In this document: one piece after another, positions 12,501-24,410 of the stretch
How the letters are laid out: every line of letters begins with the position of its first letter
Position numbering within the stretch: the first letter of the stretch is position 1
Source: Pseudisothecium myosuroides
Lineage: Eukaryota; Streptophyta; Bryopsida; Hypnales; Lembophyllaceae
Assembly (NCBI GenBank): GCA_951799445.1
Contig: OX637288.1
Coordinates: 45,399,288-45,463,287 of the forward strand
Reading direction: 5' to 3'
Length of the DNA: 64,000 nt
Position numbers and translations under genes: made by a program
Notes under the pieces: generated by a model
The model's input: the letters and a program-made list of their open reading frames with translations, nothing else
The model's database searches: none
Told to the model about the DNA's origin: nothing

Positions 12501-15500
12501 TGTACATCTCCAAAATCAATTATGTACCTCTGTGAAAGAAACGCTTTTAGAACCAAACTTTGTTCCTTCACAACTTTTGCATACAGTATCCAAATGTCGC
12601 GTTCTTTGGTGCGTTGGAACCTCCTTTCCCTTGCCAATAAGAATATATAAGAATTTGAATAGTATTAATTAGGCACAGAGCAATTACTGGCGGTTTTGGG
12701 ATACCTACCTTAAGCCCTTTGCATGTTTTGCACTCCTCATATGGATCATTCAATATAAAAAAATTGGTGGTATGGGGATGGAGAGTGCACCTTGACAATC
12801 AATGAATCCATATGGCTCGAGGCATTATATGCTCGAACAACTGATGTAATAAGAGAAGCAAGGCTTGTGGCTGAGTCAGCTTGCACGGTAGAAGGGACCA
12901 AATGGGCACCATTGGATCTTTTGAAAAAATGTTGCATCCAATAGCTGGGTGTCCCAAATTGTTGCCATGAGTTGAACACTATTGCATCAGGGTTCCATCT
13001 GTTTTTGTTCAAATAAAGTTAATATTATTAGAGTTAAAAAAACGCATTCATAATTCATTTTTACAAAATAGGATCACAACAAAAATGGACTTGAAGCTTC
13101 AATATAAAGATTTTCACTTTCAAACCTTCTTGACTCCATTCCGGAAGATTACATATCCCTTTCAAATATTTTTGGGTAAAGATTTCATTAAAAAAAACTA
13201 CTAACACTACAAAAGCAAGGGATTTACTTAATAACATTGTAAAAAGAAAAAAACTAAAGGTCCAAATTGGGTTTAACGATATTCAACAATTTTAATTTAT
13301 TTTAAAAGTTATTTCAAACACATGAACAATGCATTCCATTGTAAGAATAAATGGGCAATTTCGTTAAAATGGCGATATTTTTTTAAAATGGCATGAAAAC
13401 AGATTAGAATGGCAGTTCTAAAATCTATACCTGTCCTAGATGGTTCAAAACGGCCATTCTGAAATCTATACCAGTACTAGATGGTGAAAATGGCACACCG
13501 TCAAAGTGGCACTTGGAATATTGCCATTTTAACGAAACTGCCTATATAAACTTTCAAAATTTGGCAAATTTGAATAATTCTAATGGAAAACTTTAATTTT
13601 TTCTTTCGTTCTTTTTTCTTTCAGACCAACACCTACAAATGATGCAATAATCGTCATTGATTGCTTTGATAATAAATTTTGATTTCATGTAAATTATATT
13701 TTTCACATTATGATCAATTAAATTGCTCACTTTAAACCACGTATCTTTGGTCCTTTAGGATTAAGAAACTTTTTAGTTACAAAAGTTCCAATAGGATCTT
13801 GTGAGGAAATACCTTCTGTCATTGCTATTTACAAAGAGGGGTGCGTAGCTTGCCATTTTCACCACATCACTGCTCTCATCCCACAATTGTGGTGTTAGAA
13901 ATGGAAGGGTAAGCCAAACGTGTACAATCACATCAAGATTGAATATTTTAACCTTCAATGGGATAAAATAATCCCACAATGATCAAGGGACCAAAATAGC
14001 TTCCACTATACCTTCATCCAATCTCATATTTGCATTGTAATAAGGGTTATTTTATCCATCACAAGGTTAAGATCAATATCCCCTTGGTGTAAATGTAAAT
14101 ATACAACTTGAAGGTAAGAACTCTCTAGCCATAGTCATACTACTATGAATAACATAGTAACTTTCATTATCTCAAAATTTCCATTCATTGATTCAACCAA
14201 TACCTTTGTTCCTCACATAATAGAAAGGGTCATTACCTATTGAGTTCAATTCCAATAAGGAATGCGGCTTCAGCTAATGATGCAAACAAACTACCGTGAC
14301 CCGAGTCGGTTCCTGTAACTGCGTACTCGCTTACAAATGCCTGCCAACCCACTTTCATTGATCATGATGTTTGATTCTATATTCATGAAGAATCTCCTTG
14401 TGCAAAACTTCTTCAACATTTGTGAGAATTTGTCATTTTCCACAATAACTAGCAACCAAATTAAGGCTCAAAAGTTTGACATTTATTATAAAAAAGATGT
14501 GTAGCTCTCATTGAATGGCTTTCAATGGCTATCTTGTTCCTATCACTTTTAGTACTATTTGAAATTAGCACAAGATTGTGCAAAAGATATTGAGATTCTT
14601 CTTTTTATGGGTGTCAATAGAGGCAACTCCCAATTTGATCAATGTCAAAGACTTTAACCCTTGAAGGACGTTGAGGACTAGAAGTATTTAATGCATGACT
14701 TCATTGTTCATTGTAGAAACAAAGAATATACCTATTGGTTCAATAATAGGACCATTTTGACAACTACCTTGGTCATGGGGGGTTGCGTCCTTCAAGGGTT
14801 AATTAGCCATAGAATTGGACATACATACCTTTGGCCCACTCCTGGAGGTGCTATCAAACTGGTGGCGCATTGCAAAAAGATTGTTGGCACTTGTGTAGAT
14901 CTGGATAATACAAAAACTCGTAAATGGTAAGCCAATAAATAAAGTCTAGTCATACAAGCTTAGAATCAAGACAAGGAAATTAATCCAAAACAATTTTCAT
15001 TGGTTTGAAACCTATTCTAGGGGCTTACATGGAAGTCATAAAAGTCCGCCGGGTGGTCGAGAGGTACACCTGAGCCATCACAATTGGAAATCATTTGAAT
15101 GTCGGGATACATGAGCTTGATAGCCTTGTAAAACTCCATGTAATTTCCTGTTTGAGCACCCCCCAACCATAAGCATGTTAACCCCGCCACAATGCAAACA
15201 ATCTCCATCACTATTTTGCTTTTTAATGTTATATAAGGTTCCCCCATCCAGGAATTCAAGCGCTGGTTCTATATAAAATTTGATGATTTCAGTAAAAGGA
15301 TGCTGTGTTATGAAAGTGGATGATCCATTTCAAAAAAAAACTCTTTTACCTTTGTAATAAGGTTTGTAGCAATCTTCATTACCAATTGCCACATATTCGA
15401 GTTTAAAAGGTGCAGGATGTCCCATTGAAGCTCGCACTGCCCCCCATGTTGAGTCCGCAGGTCCTCTTGCAAACTCAATGCCATCCAATACATCCTGCTC

Positions 15501-18500
15501 AACCAAATCATCAGAAAAGAAAATTGTCTAAATCCACAGCTGCCTTATTGTGCTTTGGATATTCTAAAACTGCTGTGAAATAATGGTCACAATCGATAAA
15601 ATGGTGTGTTAAATAGCCCCAAATTCAAGTGACATTCAAGTGCCGAGATCTTGAAAAACTAGGAATAGTATTATTTATCTGAGGATACCATAAACCTCAT
15701 ATTGGCCATGTGAGTATGAGGTTTATGATATCAGAATAATTTTATAAATTTGAAAAGAATCCTGATTTGTGGATGTACCTGAACAAACGGACCGATCAAC
15801 TCTGTTGGAACCGATTGATCGTGACTGATGCCTGGAAGATGGAAAGGAATGAATGAGATCACTGAAATATTTTTTAACACTACTTCTGAAATGAAGCAAA
15901 AATACTTAGTTCGGGATAAGTTGTGTCGTCAATTGTCATGTTAAATTGACTCACGTGAACAAGAGCTCTGAAGCGATGCAACATGAACAGCATTATGGAA
16001 ATTGAAAGTGAGGCTACGTACCGCTGTTGAAGACCCATATGGGTGCTGCTCCCAAATCCTCAGCAAGCTGAAACGATGTTAGTCCACAAAGTAATGTTGG
16101 ATTAGGAGAAGAAAAAAATGTCACACAAAAGTAGTGTTTGATGGAGTTGCGAGGGACATTGCCGGAGACTCGAACAAGTTGATTCAATAAGGGTGTCAAC
16201 AAAGTGGAAGAATTGCCTTTTGGAATATGAGGAAATGCTCACTAGTAGAAATCCTCATTGGAAAAACCATTCCAGATGATGGTTCTGTGTTAAATCTGTG
16301 TTATTTTAAACACAATTAGTTTCAACCTGGATTTAATACAAAACCCTCATCTGGAATGGGTTTTTCGGTGTAGATTTCTACAAGTTCGCGCTCAACATGA
16401 GGACTCGTATAATTGATAATAATTTGGGGCTTAGGAGAATATCACAAGAGTGACTCAAAATGGAATGAAGGAAGAAAATCGTGTACAATCTTTCAAGCAT
16501 GATATGAGCAGACTGACCTGGAGGCCTTCAAAGTACCCAAAGCCATCATCTGACCAGTAATTCCACACATCTCCATAGTGTCCCGGTCGATTTTCATAAG
16601 CTCCTACGGAATCACGCCACCGGAATGCATTGGACAATTGGACTCCCTCCACATAGCACCCACCTGCGCATGAAAGCAAAGAATTTAAGCCCAAAAACGT
16701 TAGTGACATACCCTCAGACACCACCAACACATTCTTCAGACTTCAGTCCAAGGACCTTGGAATCAAAAGCACCATTTGAGAACTAGAATCGCTATTATGG
16801 ATTACATAATGCTTCAAAGTTGAGAGGCTTGAGAGCATTATCAGAAATAATGCCTTGAGCTGCTCCACGCAATCGAGAATACTCAGATTCGTTGATATTT
16901 TGGTTGATTAAAGGGTTTAGACTGAAGAGAAGATATGGATTGAAGTTCTATCTAGAATAAATAACCAATGCCTTGACCAATTAACTTGGCATTATGAGTG
17001 AGAAGGTTTATGCATGTAAAAAGAGACACAAGATTGATAGTAAGGTTTAAGCATCCAAAATCTTTACCTAAAATGTATAGCATGCTTTCATTTCGAGTGA
17101 CGGTTCTCGGTGCACCTTCCATAGCCAACAATGGATCATCCTCTTACAATTCGACAATCATTACTCGTAATCTTGTACCTATTTCAATTCTATTTTATTC
17201 TTATTAACATAATGCTTTGCAATGGGAAGGGTGCATCCTACCTCCTGATAAAGAGAGTTATGAAAATTCACACACACGTATTCAAGTTTGAGAATGATGC
17301 CTAACCAGGAAACCGAAAGAAACCGGGTTTCAAATCAGAGATCATCTCTGCAAGCTCCTTCCGGAATCCATGTCCCTGCACATTCAACCAAAACCTCAAC
17401 ATCAAAAACCTCCGGAAACAAGAGGAAGAAACAGGGGTCGTCGAAATTTGTAATAATTTCACAATAAGGATTTCATTCTCACAATAAGGCCTTAGTTTCA
17501 CATTATCTAATCCCCAAAACAAACCTGATTTTGAACACCAAAAGTACTAACCCTCTTGTCGAGGTTTCAAATCATTTGTACCAAATTGTCTCCCATTCTT
17601 GGAGACGATATCTTGAACTCCATTCATGCCCTTGAATTCTCACCTTGAAAGTGTCAGTAGGCATTGCAGAAACTTGGTCCACCCAGAAGATGCCCCTCGT
17701 GCCACTAGTTAATGACAACCTTGCATTGTGATCGGTTGAATTTGCTGTCAACACAACTGAATACTTGCTCCAATGTGCACTCCTTTTCACACTACCAACA
17801 CAGTACCTTAACTCATGTCAATCTCTCACAAAAACATTTGAAGAAACCCTCGGAGAGATTCATTCCCAAAGAGTTGACCATCCATGTGTTCAAACTTTTT
17901 ATAAATGTATCTAGATTCAAAAGTTCATTAATTTGCACGAGCAAGATACTTTTTCTCATCACAATACATTTTTTCTCATCATGCAAAACTGATAATCTAT
18001 GGGAATTGGGCTACAATGAATACAAGGACCTAACAATCTTGAGGGCAAAATGACTATGCAATTTCTTTTTATACCCTAAAGTTATTGAGCAATAAGTGGA
18101 TCGAATAATGTAAGGCATCTTTACGAATCCTCCTGTTGTTTGCAATACAGAAACTGAGATTTCATTTTGCTCCATACACGTACGTACACAGTTCATGTCG
18201 AAACTCACCTGATATAGTCTTGAGCCAGTAAAGTTCCATTTGCAGATGTGAAAGAAATTCTGAGACTGAAATGCGCTGTAGATTTCGCCCAGAGTTGAAC
18301 GAGGTAAGTAGAGCCCGTCACAATGCTCTGCAGAAGGATCCCATAGCAACAATAAAGATTAAAAATTCAACTTTTTCTTTGTACCATAGTACCAAATAGT
18401 GTGAGCCATGACAATGTCTCAAGGGCTAATCAAAAGGAAACTATAACCCAAAGCCCTTCCCCTCATTCCAAGCAATTAGATCAACCAAAAATTACAGATT

Positions 18501-19658
18501 TGAACATCGTTCCTTCATAGACTACAAAGAAGCATACTTGTCAAATAATGCTCTTAAAATTATCATAACCTCAATGGAGCCTAATGATCTCAAAATTATG
18601 GATGTTCTTTCTCATTAATAGGCTGATAAGTAAGATTTGCAGGTGACTGAGTACAGGCAACCCTGGTTGACTAACCATGCCCCAGAATCCAGGGTTAGCA
18701 GTACCAACGCCACCAGTGGGGCAGGCATTGGGTTCGTCATTGGTGTCACATAAAACTTGGATTTTGAGGGCAACAGGGTTCCGGTCGAAAGGGGAGGAGC
18801 GTTCTGTGCCAAGGGTGACTTGGGAATCGGTGCCCAGTTTGTACCACGGGTTGAAAATGGAGGGCGTGTTTGACCCTCCGGCCTCAAAACCTGAACAATC
18901 AAATCACAAAAAACCCACTAATGAATTGCTCTACGTTATTTCTACATGTATTATTGTAAATGGCAGTTCTATGAAAAAAATAAACTACCATGAAAAACAG
19001 GCAAGTTTACACTACTATGAAGCCAAAGCATCCCGAATTCCATATTCCAGATGATGAATAGAGTGCTTGAAAGTAATGCTTTGTTCAAATAACCTCTTGA
19101 AACATCCGAAGTAATCCAAAGTAGTGCTTGAATCATTAAGAAACAACCTTCATTTATGAAAAATTCCGCAAAATGGAGGTATATAATATATTTGTACAAA
19201 GAGCTAAAAAAAAAATATGTAAAAATTCGAAAAAGATTTGGATGTTAAAAGGGTTCATTTATATGAGGTTAAAAGGAGTCAGAGATGAGACCTCGGTTCT
19301 GCACAAGCTCTGCCCAAAGGCCTCCGCTTCCCGCATGGTTAATCTCCTGCCAATAGCACAGAAATAGTAGGCAACACTAACGGTAGTTCAGTGAGGTATT
19401 AATCAGAGAGCCGAAAATGCAGAATTCCCGTCGAAAATACAACTTGAGGAACGGAAGTAATTTACTTTGGATGATTCATACCTCAAAGAAGATACCAAAA
19501 AGAGTAGATGGCATTTGTCTTCCCGGATTTGAGGCATTCACTTTGAGAGTCACGGTCGGAGTGGATCTCGCAAGTGCAGGCACCACGGTGGGGAAATTGA
19601 ACGCCCCAGCCAGAATACATAGCAATCTGGTGGTCATCATTTGCAAGTGAAAAATCAT
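9569..19658 (-). CDS. alpha-L-arabinofuranosidase, GH51 (plant ASD type)
   Basis: Secreted glycosidase that removes terminal alpha-L-arabinofuranosyl groups from arabinoxylan, pectic arabinan and related wall polymers. Seventeen exons, in transcription order: 19658-19482, 19346-19292, 18890-18676, 18327-18209, 17791-17644, 17375-17306, 16663-16518, 16067-16022, 15831-15779, 15494-15350, 15147-15029, 14900-14829, 14340-14237, 13869-13813, 12998-12791, 11069-10923 and 9742-9569. Phases agree throughout and give 684 residues, the usual plant length. A hydrophobic N-terminal signal is followed by LFGIFFEEINHAGSGGLWAE, a carbohydrate-binding-like region, then FFRFPGGCYVEG and the barrel. The acid/base is Glu383 in YVAIGNEDC and the nucleophile Glu460 in FVSEYAV. 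RWNPDAIVFN and DENSF mark the C-terminal domain. An in-frame TAA precedes the ATG. The donor after exon 2 (GTCTCA) is weak. Confidence 0.96.
10430..10567. mobile_element. TTAA-flanked short element (TTAACC family)
   Basis: Begins TTAACCTTGTAAAGA and ends TTCTTTTAAGGTTAA, with a TTAA at each edge. It is 130 bases between duplications and lies in the last intron of the arabinofuranosidase gene. The interior resembles the element at 14654-14802: both share a segment around AACAAAGAAT and a block ending near ACCTTGG and GGG. Confidence 0.65.
12458..12740. repeat. dispersed repeat, copy 1 (arabinofuranosidase intron)
   Basis: About 280 bases that reappear in the same orientation at 22478-22775 and in part at 55555-55650. 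A block near 12590-12632, containing ATGTCGCGTTCTTTGGTGCG, is identical over about 40 bases in the first two copies while the flanks have drifted. The ends are not clear enough to name a superfamily. Confidence 0.75.
13353..13543. mobile_element. MITE with TTTCGTTAAAATGGC termini
   Basis: A 26-base terminal inverted repeat (GGCAATTTCGTTAAAATGGC at the left, its close complement at the right) encloses about 190 bases in an arabinofuranosidase intron. The interior holds two similar stretches (AAATCTATACC and copies). Related termini appear in transporter introns near 38126, 40814 and 42420. Confidence 0.75.
14654..14802. mobile_element. TTAA-flanked short element with CCCTTGAAGGACG ends
   Basis: A 17-base perfect inverted repeat (TTAACCCTTGAAGGACG and its complement) bounds 141 bases. 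TTAA is duplicated at both edges (14654-14657 and 14799-14802). TTAA duplication with CCC termini is characteristic of piggyBac-type elements. It has no coding capacity, so it would be non-autonomous. It lies in an arabinofuranosidase intron. Confidence 0.75.
16240..16386. mobile_element. CACTAGTAGAAA-type MITE
   Basis: The left end, CACTAGTAGAAATC followed by AAAAACCATTCCAGATGA, is mirrored at the right end by a complement over about 45 bases. The whole is about 147 bases and lies between arabinofuranosidase exons 7 and 8. CACTAGTAGAAA termini recur among plant MITEs, often linked to CACTA transposons. That link is inference here because no transposase is present. Confidence 0.75.
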
Positions 19659-20907
19659 GTCCGTTTATTAGGTCTAAACAAATTGTCTTACAGAATACAA
19701 TTACCAAGACAAACACATGAAGCTCTCCATGATGAGACATTGTAGAATCATAATATTCGCAATCAAAACTTAAGACTGACGATACCGAAACTGGAAGAGA
19801 CCTAATCCTGTCTATAGCTACTGCTGTTTGAATGGAATTGGCGTTGTCTACCGTCATTTCAATAATAGTGGTCACTCCACACACACTGACACACTTTGAA
19901 ATTGCATAAATGATTCATAAATGATCTCAATCAACAGGCTTGGCTCTTGAACCTTAAAGAAAATCTCTCCACTGCAATTTATATCATCCAAAAATCACTG
20001 CTTAAAATGTTGTTTCCAAATAGTCTCCTCTACTAATGAAGTTTTTGCAGGGAATGGATGAAGGCTTACCCTGTACAGATGCCTGCACGGCGATGTCGTG
20101 CACTCAAGGTCCACATATTGGCAATCACTGCCGTCATAAATTTCATTCAACAAACAACTGTAGCGGAATCCTCGTATTCCACGCCACTAGAACTGCCACA
20201 GTGCCACATCCAAACAAGAGTTTGAATTCCACAAGAAAGTCAATAACAACCTCTAGTGTCGTCGTAGCTGAGTTCATCTCCGAATGCAGACTTGCACATC
20301 AATTTCAATCTAAATTTCTTCTATACTCTGAAACGTTGGCGGATACAATCTGTAAGGTAGAGGATACTAAACCCCTAGAAACCGGATCCTGTAACATTTC
20401 CTATTGAATCAGTAATTCATCTCATCCACTCAACACTTGGATGGTCTTCAATTAGCAACCATTCAAGGTAAAGCATGACTTGGCTAAACGTCTATTACCA
20501 CTGATCTTCTACAGAAAATGGCGTTCTCTACAATCTCACTTCGCATGTTGGCATAAGAAATTCATACACAGTGAAGAAAAATTGATCGAAGTACCCAACG
20601 AGATCTCTCCAGTGAGCTCTACTGAGGAATCTCGTAATGTAATCACTCCTATGTAAAGATCGTTTAAAATGCTTAAAGATGGACAGAAAGAGTATCCCAT
20701 ACCTTACCCTCTGCTTCCGGACATTCCAGTGCAACAATTCACGTCAAGAATGACAAGGAAGAGCATCCCCTTCGTACAGTACACATGAGCTTCGATCAGA
20801 GCGTGCAAGGAACGGCACCCAGAACATGAATAATTGCGAAAGAGACAGCGAGAAAAATCTTTAGGGCTTTAGCTAGCTTCCATGTATTCTTTTGTCTGAC
20901 AACAGGG
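19659..20907. other. upstream region of arabinofuranosidase gene
   Basis: No supported coding region. On the minus strand a good donor (CAG followed by GTAAGC near 20070) could end a 5' UTR exon spliced toward the coding start at 19658. Open frames on either strand lack recognisable protein features. The promoter probably lies in or just above this stretch. Confidence 0.4.
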
Positions 20908-21355
20908 GATGCTAATCTTGAACCCTACCATGTGCTAATTCTGCCACTGATTTCTGCTAATGCAGACACTCTCACAATACCCTGAAGTCCTGTTTGCCAA
21001 TTACAGTTGATATCTAGCTGCAATTCCGAAGTAGTAACAACGGCACTGCGTAGAAAAGTTCTCAAAACTTAATAATGAAAAAACCTTGAACCCCACAATG
21101 CGCTAATTCTGCCACTGATTTCTGCTAATGCAGACACTCTCACAATAACTTACCCTTCCTGTTTGCAAATTACAGTTGATATATATCTAGCCGCAATTCC
21201 AAAGTAGCAACAACGGCATTGAACAATGAAAAAACCTTGAACCCCACAGTGCGCTGATTCTGCCACATTTCATCTATTGCAGACTCACACAATACCTCGC
21301 CCCGTTTGCAAATTACAGTTGAATTCCAAAACAGCAACAATGGCACTGCCCTAGG
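20908..21355. repeat. three diverged tandem copies of a ~150-bp unit
   Basis: Copies start near 20908, 21073 and 21225. Each contains ACCTTGAACCCC, a GCTAATTCTGCCAC-like block, ATGCAGACACTCTCACAATA or a shortened form, AATTACAGTTGAT, and AGCAACAACGGCA. The third is shortened. The array sits about 1.2-1.7 kb upstream of the arabinofuranosidase start. Confidence 0.85.
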
Positions 21356-21801
21356 AAATTTCAGAAGAGATTTCAGAGATTTCTTAACAAGCAGACAGAA
21401 AATTGCGCAATTGGCCATCATTTCTCAATCTTGACGGACCCCAAGTTCGATAATTTCGAGGATGCTGCACAATGAGCAAAACTTTGATTGATTGTGCTGC
21501 TGAATTCTGCACTTTTAAAAATAAAAAAATTATGGTTTGATGGAATTTTGGATGATGAAGTGGACATGAATTTCAGTCGCGGAAGTGCAAATTTTCGGCA
21601 CGACAGTCTGAATTTTGCTTGCAAAAATGTGTGTGCAATTGTCTGCTAGAGGTGTTGACTATTGAGAGATCGTGATTGTGTGAGTGAGTAACATACTATT
21701 GCTGTGGGGTCGGATTTCCAAAGCCGACGTTGGACTTGGTTTGGGGACGGGATGAATGATTTTTGGTGGATGAATGATACGGGTAATGGATTTCGGTATG
21801 T

Positions 21802-22216
21802 TATAGTAGAACCTCTGTAAAGCAATAGGGCCGGGACCGGTTGGCTATATTACATTAGAGAGGTTATTACATCAGGGAGGGGCATTTGCATTAACCCTTA
21901 AACAATGGTCCCATAACCGTGGAAGTCATCTGTTTTGTCACCGTGTGAATTGTTGGATTAAATAATGCAAAAGCACTCATTGGAAGTCAAACTATTGTAG
22001 ATGATCTTCCCTTTTCCTACAAAATTTGGAGGATGAATAGTTGCATTTCTGTCCTATACAGTTTGATTCTCTATCATCCATTGGCCATAGAATGACTGCG
22101 TCGACGTTCAAGGGTTAATGACGTTTGCATGAAGTCCAATCTGGGACCAACAATCAATATTACCTTAGAAAGGTTTGTTACTTTAGAGAGTATTGCTTTA
22201 GAAAGGTTCAATTGTA
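21802..22216. mobile_element. pogo/Emigrant-like element with nested insertion
   Basis: The left end TAGTAGAACCTCTGTAAAGC matches the complement of the right end (GCTTTAGAAAGGTTCAATTG) and is flanked by TA. Termini of the CAGTARAACCTCT type are known from plant pogo-like MITEs such as Emigrant/Lemi1. A subterminal GGGACCGGTT block recurs in the copy at 23132. It is interrupted by a TTAA-flanked element at 21891-22118. Confidence 0.75.
21891..22118. mobile_element. TTAA-flanked element nested in the pogo-like copy
   Basis: Starts TTAACCCTTAAACAATGG and ends with CGTTCAAGGGTTAA. TTAA is duplicated at both edges, enclosing 220 bases. CCATTGGCCATAG near the right end complements the left interior. 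Because it splits the pogo-like element, it inserted later. Confidence 0.75.
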
Positions 22217-22477
22217 TCATTTATTTTGTGGGGATAAGATTTTGTTGAAGAATTTTGTTTGTGGACTGGGATTAGTCTTTGTAATGTTAGAGCATCTACA
22301 CCACACCAAATTTGATGCGCCAGAAGTTTACATTTATTTTTGAAGAACCCTCAAAGTCCTTGCCTTCCAAGTTTAGTGCATGTCAGAGCCTTGGAGCCTG
22401 TGCTAGTGCGTGTGCTCTAAGGGCAACATACTTGTTACTCCACAAGGATCATGAGCTTGGCTTGTCAATAAGTTGGG

Positions 22478-22775
22478 TGCATCCAAAATTGCACTCGCCT
22501 AAAACCGCTATCATCACACTATGTACATCTCCAAAAATCAATATGTATGTGTGTTGCAAAAACGATTTCAGAACATCTACCAAAAAAAACTTTGATCCTT
22601 TATAACTTTTGTATACGGTATCCAAATGTCGCGTTCTTTGGTGCGTTGGAACCTCCTTTCACTTGCCAACAAAGAAAATATGAAAATTTGATTACTATAA
22701 TTATAGTAACCAGGCACAGTAGCAAAAAGTGGCAGTTTGGGGGGTACCCACCTTATGTCTTTACAATTTGCAAAC
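22478..22775. repeat. dispersed repeat, copy 2
   Basis: Second copy of the family at 12458-12740, in the same orientation. It shares the identical 40-base block around ATGTCGCGTTCTTTGGTGCG and drifts elsewhere. No gene is seen between it and the neighbouring pogo-like elements. Confidence 0.75.
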
Positions 22776-23131
22776 ACACTCAAAATTTTGTATTTGTCTG
22801 CTAGCACATTGCGTGATCTACACGTTCGATGAAGAAGGCAGACCATGCATCTGATTTGGAACAAATTGTTTCCAAAGTATGCCATGCAATATCCTTGGTA
22901 CATAGTGTACCACACATTCAGTGCAAAACAAGCCAGAAATTATTGTGAGCACGTTGTAACTACGTCTACGTTACCACACCACTTGCACAAGCAAAGCATG
23001 ATGGGGCTGATTGAAGGATGGCAGGCCTTGCAAGGAAACATGAACTTGTGGTGATCAAGTACTGTCATTCTTGCGTCCTAAATCCTGCAACGAGGATATA
23101 CAGTATATTGTAAGTTTGTTGAAAGTATATA

Positions 23132-23479
23132 CAGTAGAACCTCCCTAAGTCGTTCCTCTCTAAGCAGATAAACCTCCGTAAACCAATATGTGAGGCTGGT
23201 TCTGGACTGGGTCACATCAGGACTTTTTTTTTTGGCGATATGTCGCCAGATTCCAATTCTATTTGACACATTTTCGCCATTGTGCTTGGCTCGCTCCAAA
23301 TATTCACCAACAAACGGAGGGCATAGAGGGGCTCCACTGTTCATCTACAGTGCGAAAAAAAAGCCCTGGGCCACATAACAAAGGTTGTGACTGAAAATGA
23401 CCCTCCAAAAGCCAATAAACCTCTACAAACCAATCTGTCAAACCGGTCCGGGACCTATCAACTTAGAGAGGTTCTACTG
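23132..23479. mobile_element. pogo/Emigrant-like MITE with intact TA duplications
   Basis: Termini CAGTAGAACCTCCCTAAGT and its complement ACTTAGAGAGGTTCTACTG enclose 348 bases, with TA on each side (23130-23131 and 23480-23481). A second, subterminal inverted pair is AAACCTCCGTAAACCAAT and ATAAACCTCTACAAACCAAT in direct order. It has no transposase, so it is non-autonomous. Confidence 0.85.
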
Positions 23480-23507
23480 TATAATTAGACTCGGTCCTTT
23501 GTAATTG

Positions 23508-23912
23508 CATTGCCTTTGGGGGCAAGTGTTATTTTAAATGCACACTAAGAAGGGTTCACAATTTGACATGTGGAGGTTGCTCACTCATATTTGTACACAA
23601 TACAAACAATTAGGTGTACATGCCTAATATTACCAAGCAGATTTGCTATCTAGTTACCTTGGAGAAGCTATTTGTCATCTCACTTAGTTCTTAGAGATTG
23701 AGAAGTTTGAGAGAAGTCATTTGCAAGTAGAATGAAGTTAGACATTCCAACAAGTAATGAATTTTCTGTAATTTTTCAAAGTTTGTTGAGATTAAACTGG
23801 TAAAGCATGGGTAGATCCATGAAAAATTGCATGCTAATGTGTCCCTTCCCTAATTGCATTGTCTTGATACTAAAAGATTGCTAAGATTGTGGTAAGGGGT
23901 AGGGGTGACACA
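23508..23912. repeat. dispersed element fragment (possible LTR), inverted copy at 51889-52168
   Basis: The stretch 23615-23912 is matched in reverse complement by 51889-52168, for example ACCAAGCAGATTTGCTATCT and ACTGGTAAAGCATGGGTAGA. Its upstream edge, TTTGGGGGCAAGTGTTA, looks like a polypurine tract followed by an LTR start and recurs in SUS intron 5 near 3299. No retroelement proteins are present. Calling it an LTR is inference. Confidence 0.55.
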
Positions 23913-23988
23913 TATGGAAGGGTTCTAGTAGATCTTGGAATTGGGTGGCACATATGGAAGGGTTCCAATAGATCTTGGAATTGGGTGA
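23909..23988. repeat. two tandem 40-bp units
   Basis: CACATATGGAAGGGTT is followed by AGATCTTGGAATTGGGTG twice, with a period of 40 bases and two mismatches. It is a recent local duplication at the edge of the dispersed element. Confidence 0.8.
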
Positions 23989-24410
23989 CTAACGTCATTG
24001 GGTTGTTCTACCTTGGAATGTTTAATATATTAGCTGCATATTGTCATTGCATGTTGTCAAAATTTTATCCATTTGGATGGTTTGTAAGCTTTTTCATTCA
24101 AAATTTGGAAGCATATATAGTGCAAAATCTAATTTTAGCAAATTGAAAAAAATAATATTACATTCCTTAAGTAAGAAGGCGGTTGTTGCAAATGCTACAG
24201 CGATTGTACAACTAGCGGGGTTCAGTATAGTAGTCAATATAAGGCCAACAAGTACAAGAGTTGGCTCTACCCACATTGTTCTTGTATTTGACCAATGAAC
24301 CAAAGTGGATAAATCAAAATTCCAAAGTAACTAGGAGAAGTTGAAAAATATGAAATCAAGCAGCTACAAATTAGGGGGAAATTTTTAAAATTTATCCATC
24401 AAGGTGAAAA

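Noticed and set aside
20036..20407. Plus-strand 123-codon frame upstream of the arabinofuranosidase
   Set aside because: No domain and no splice support. The region fits a 5' UTR exon of the minus-strand gene better.
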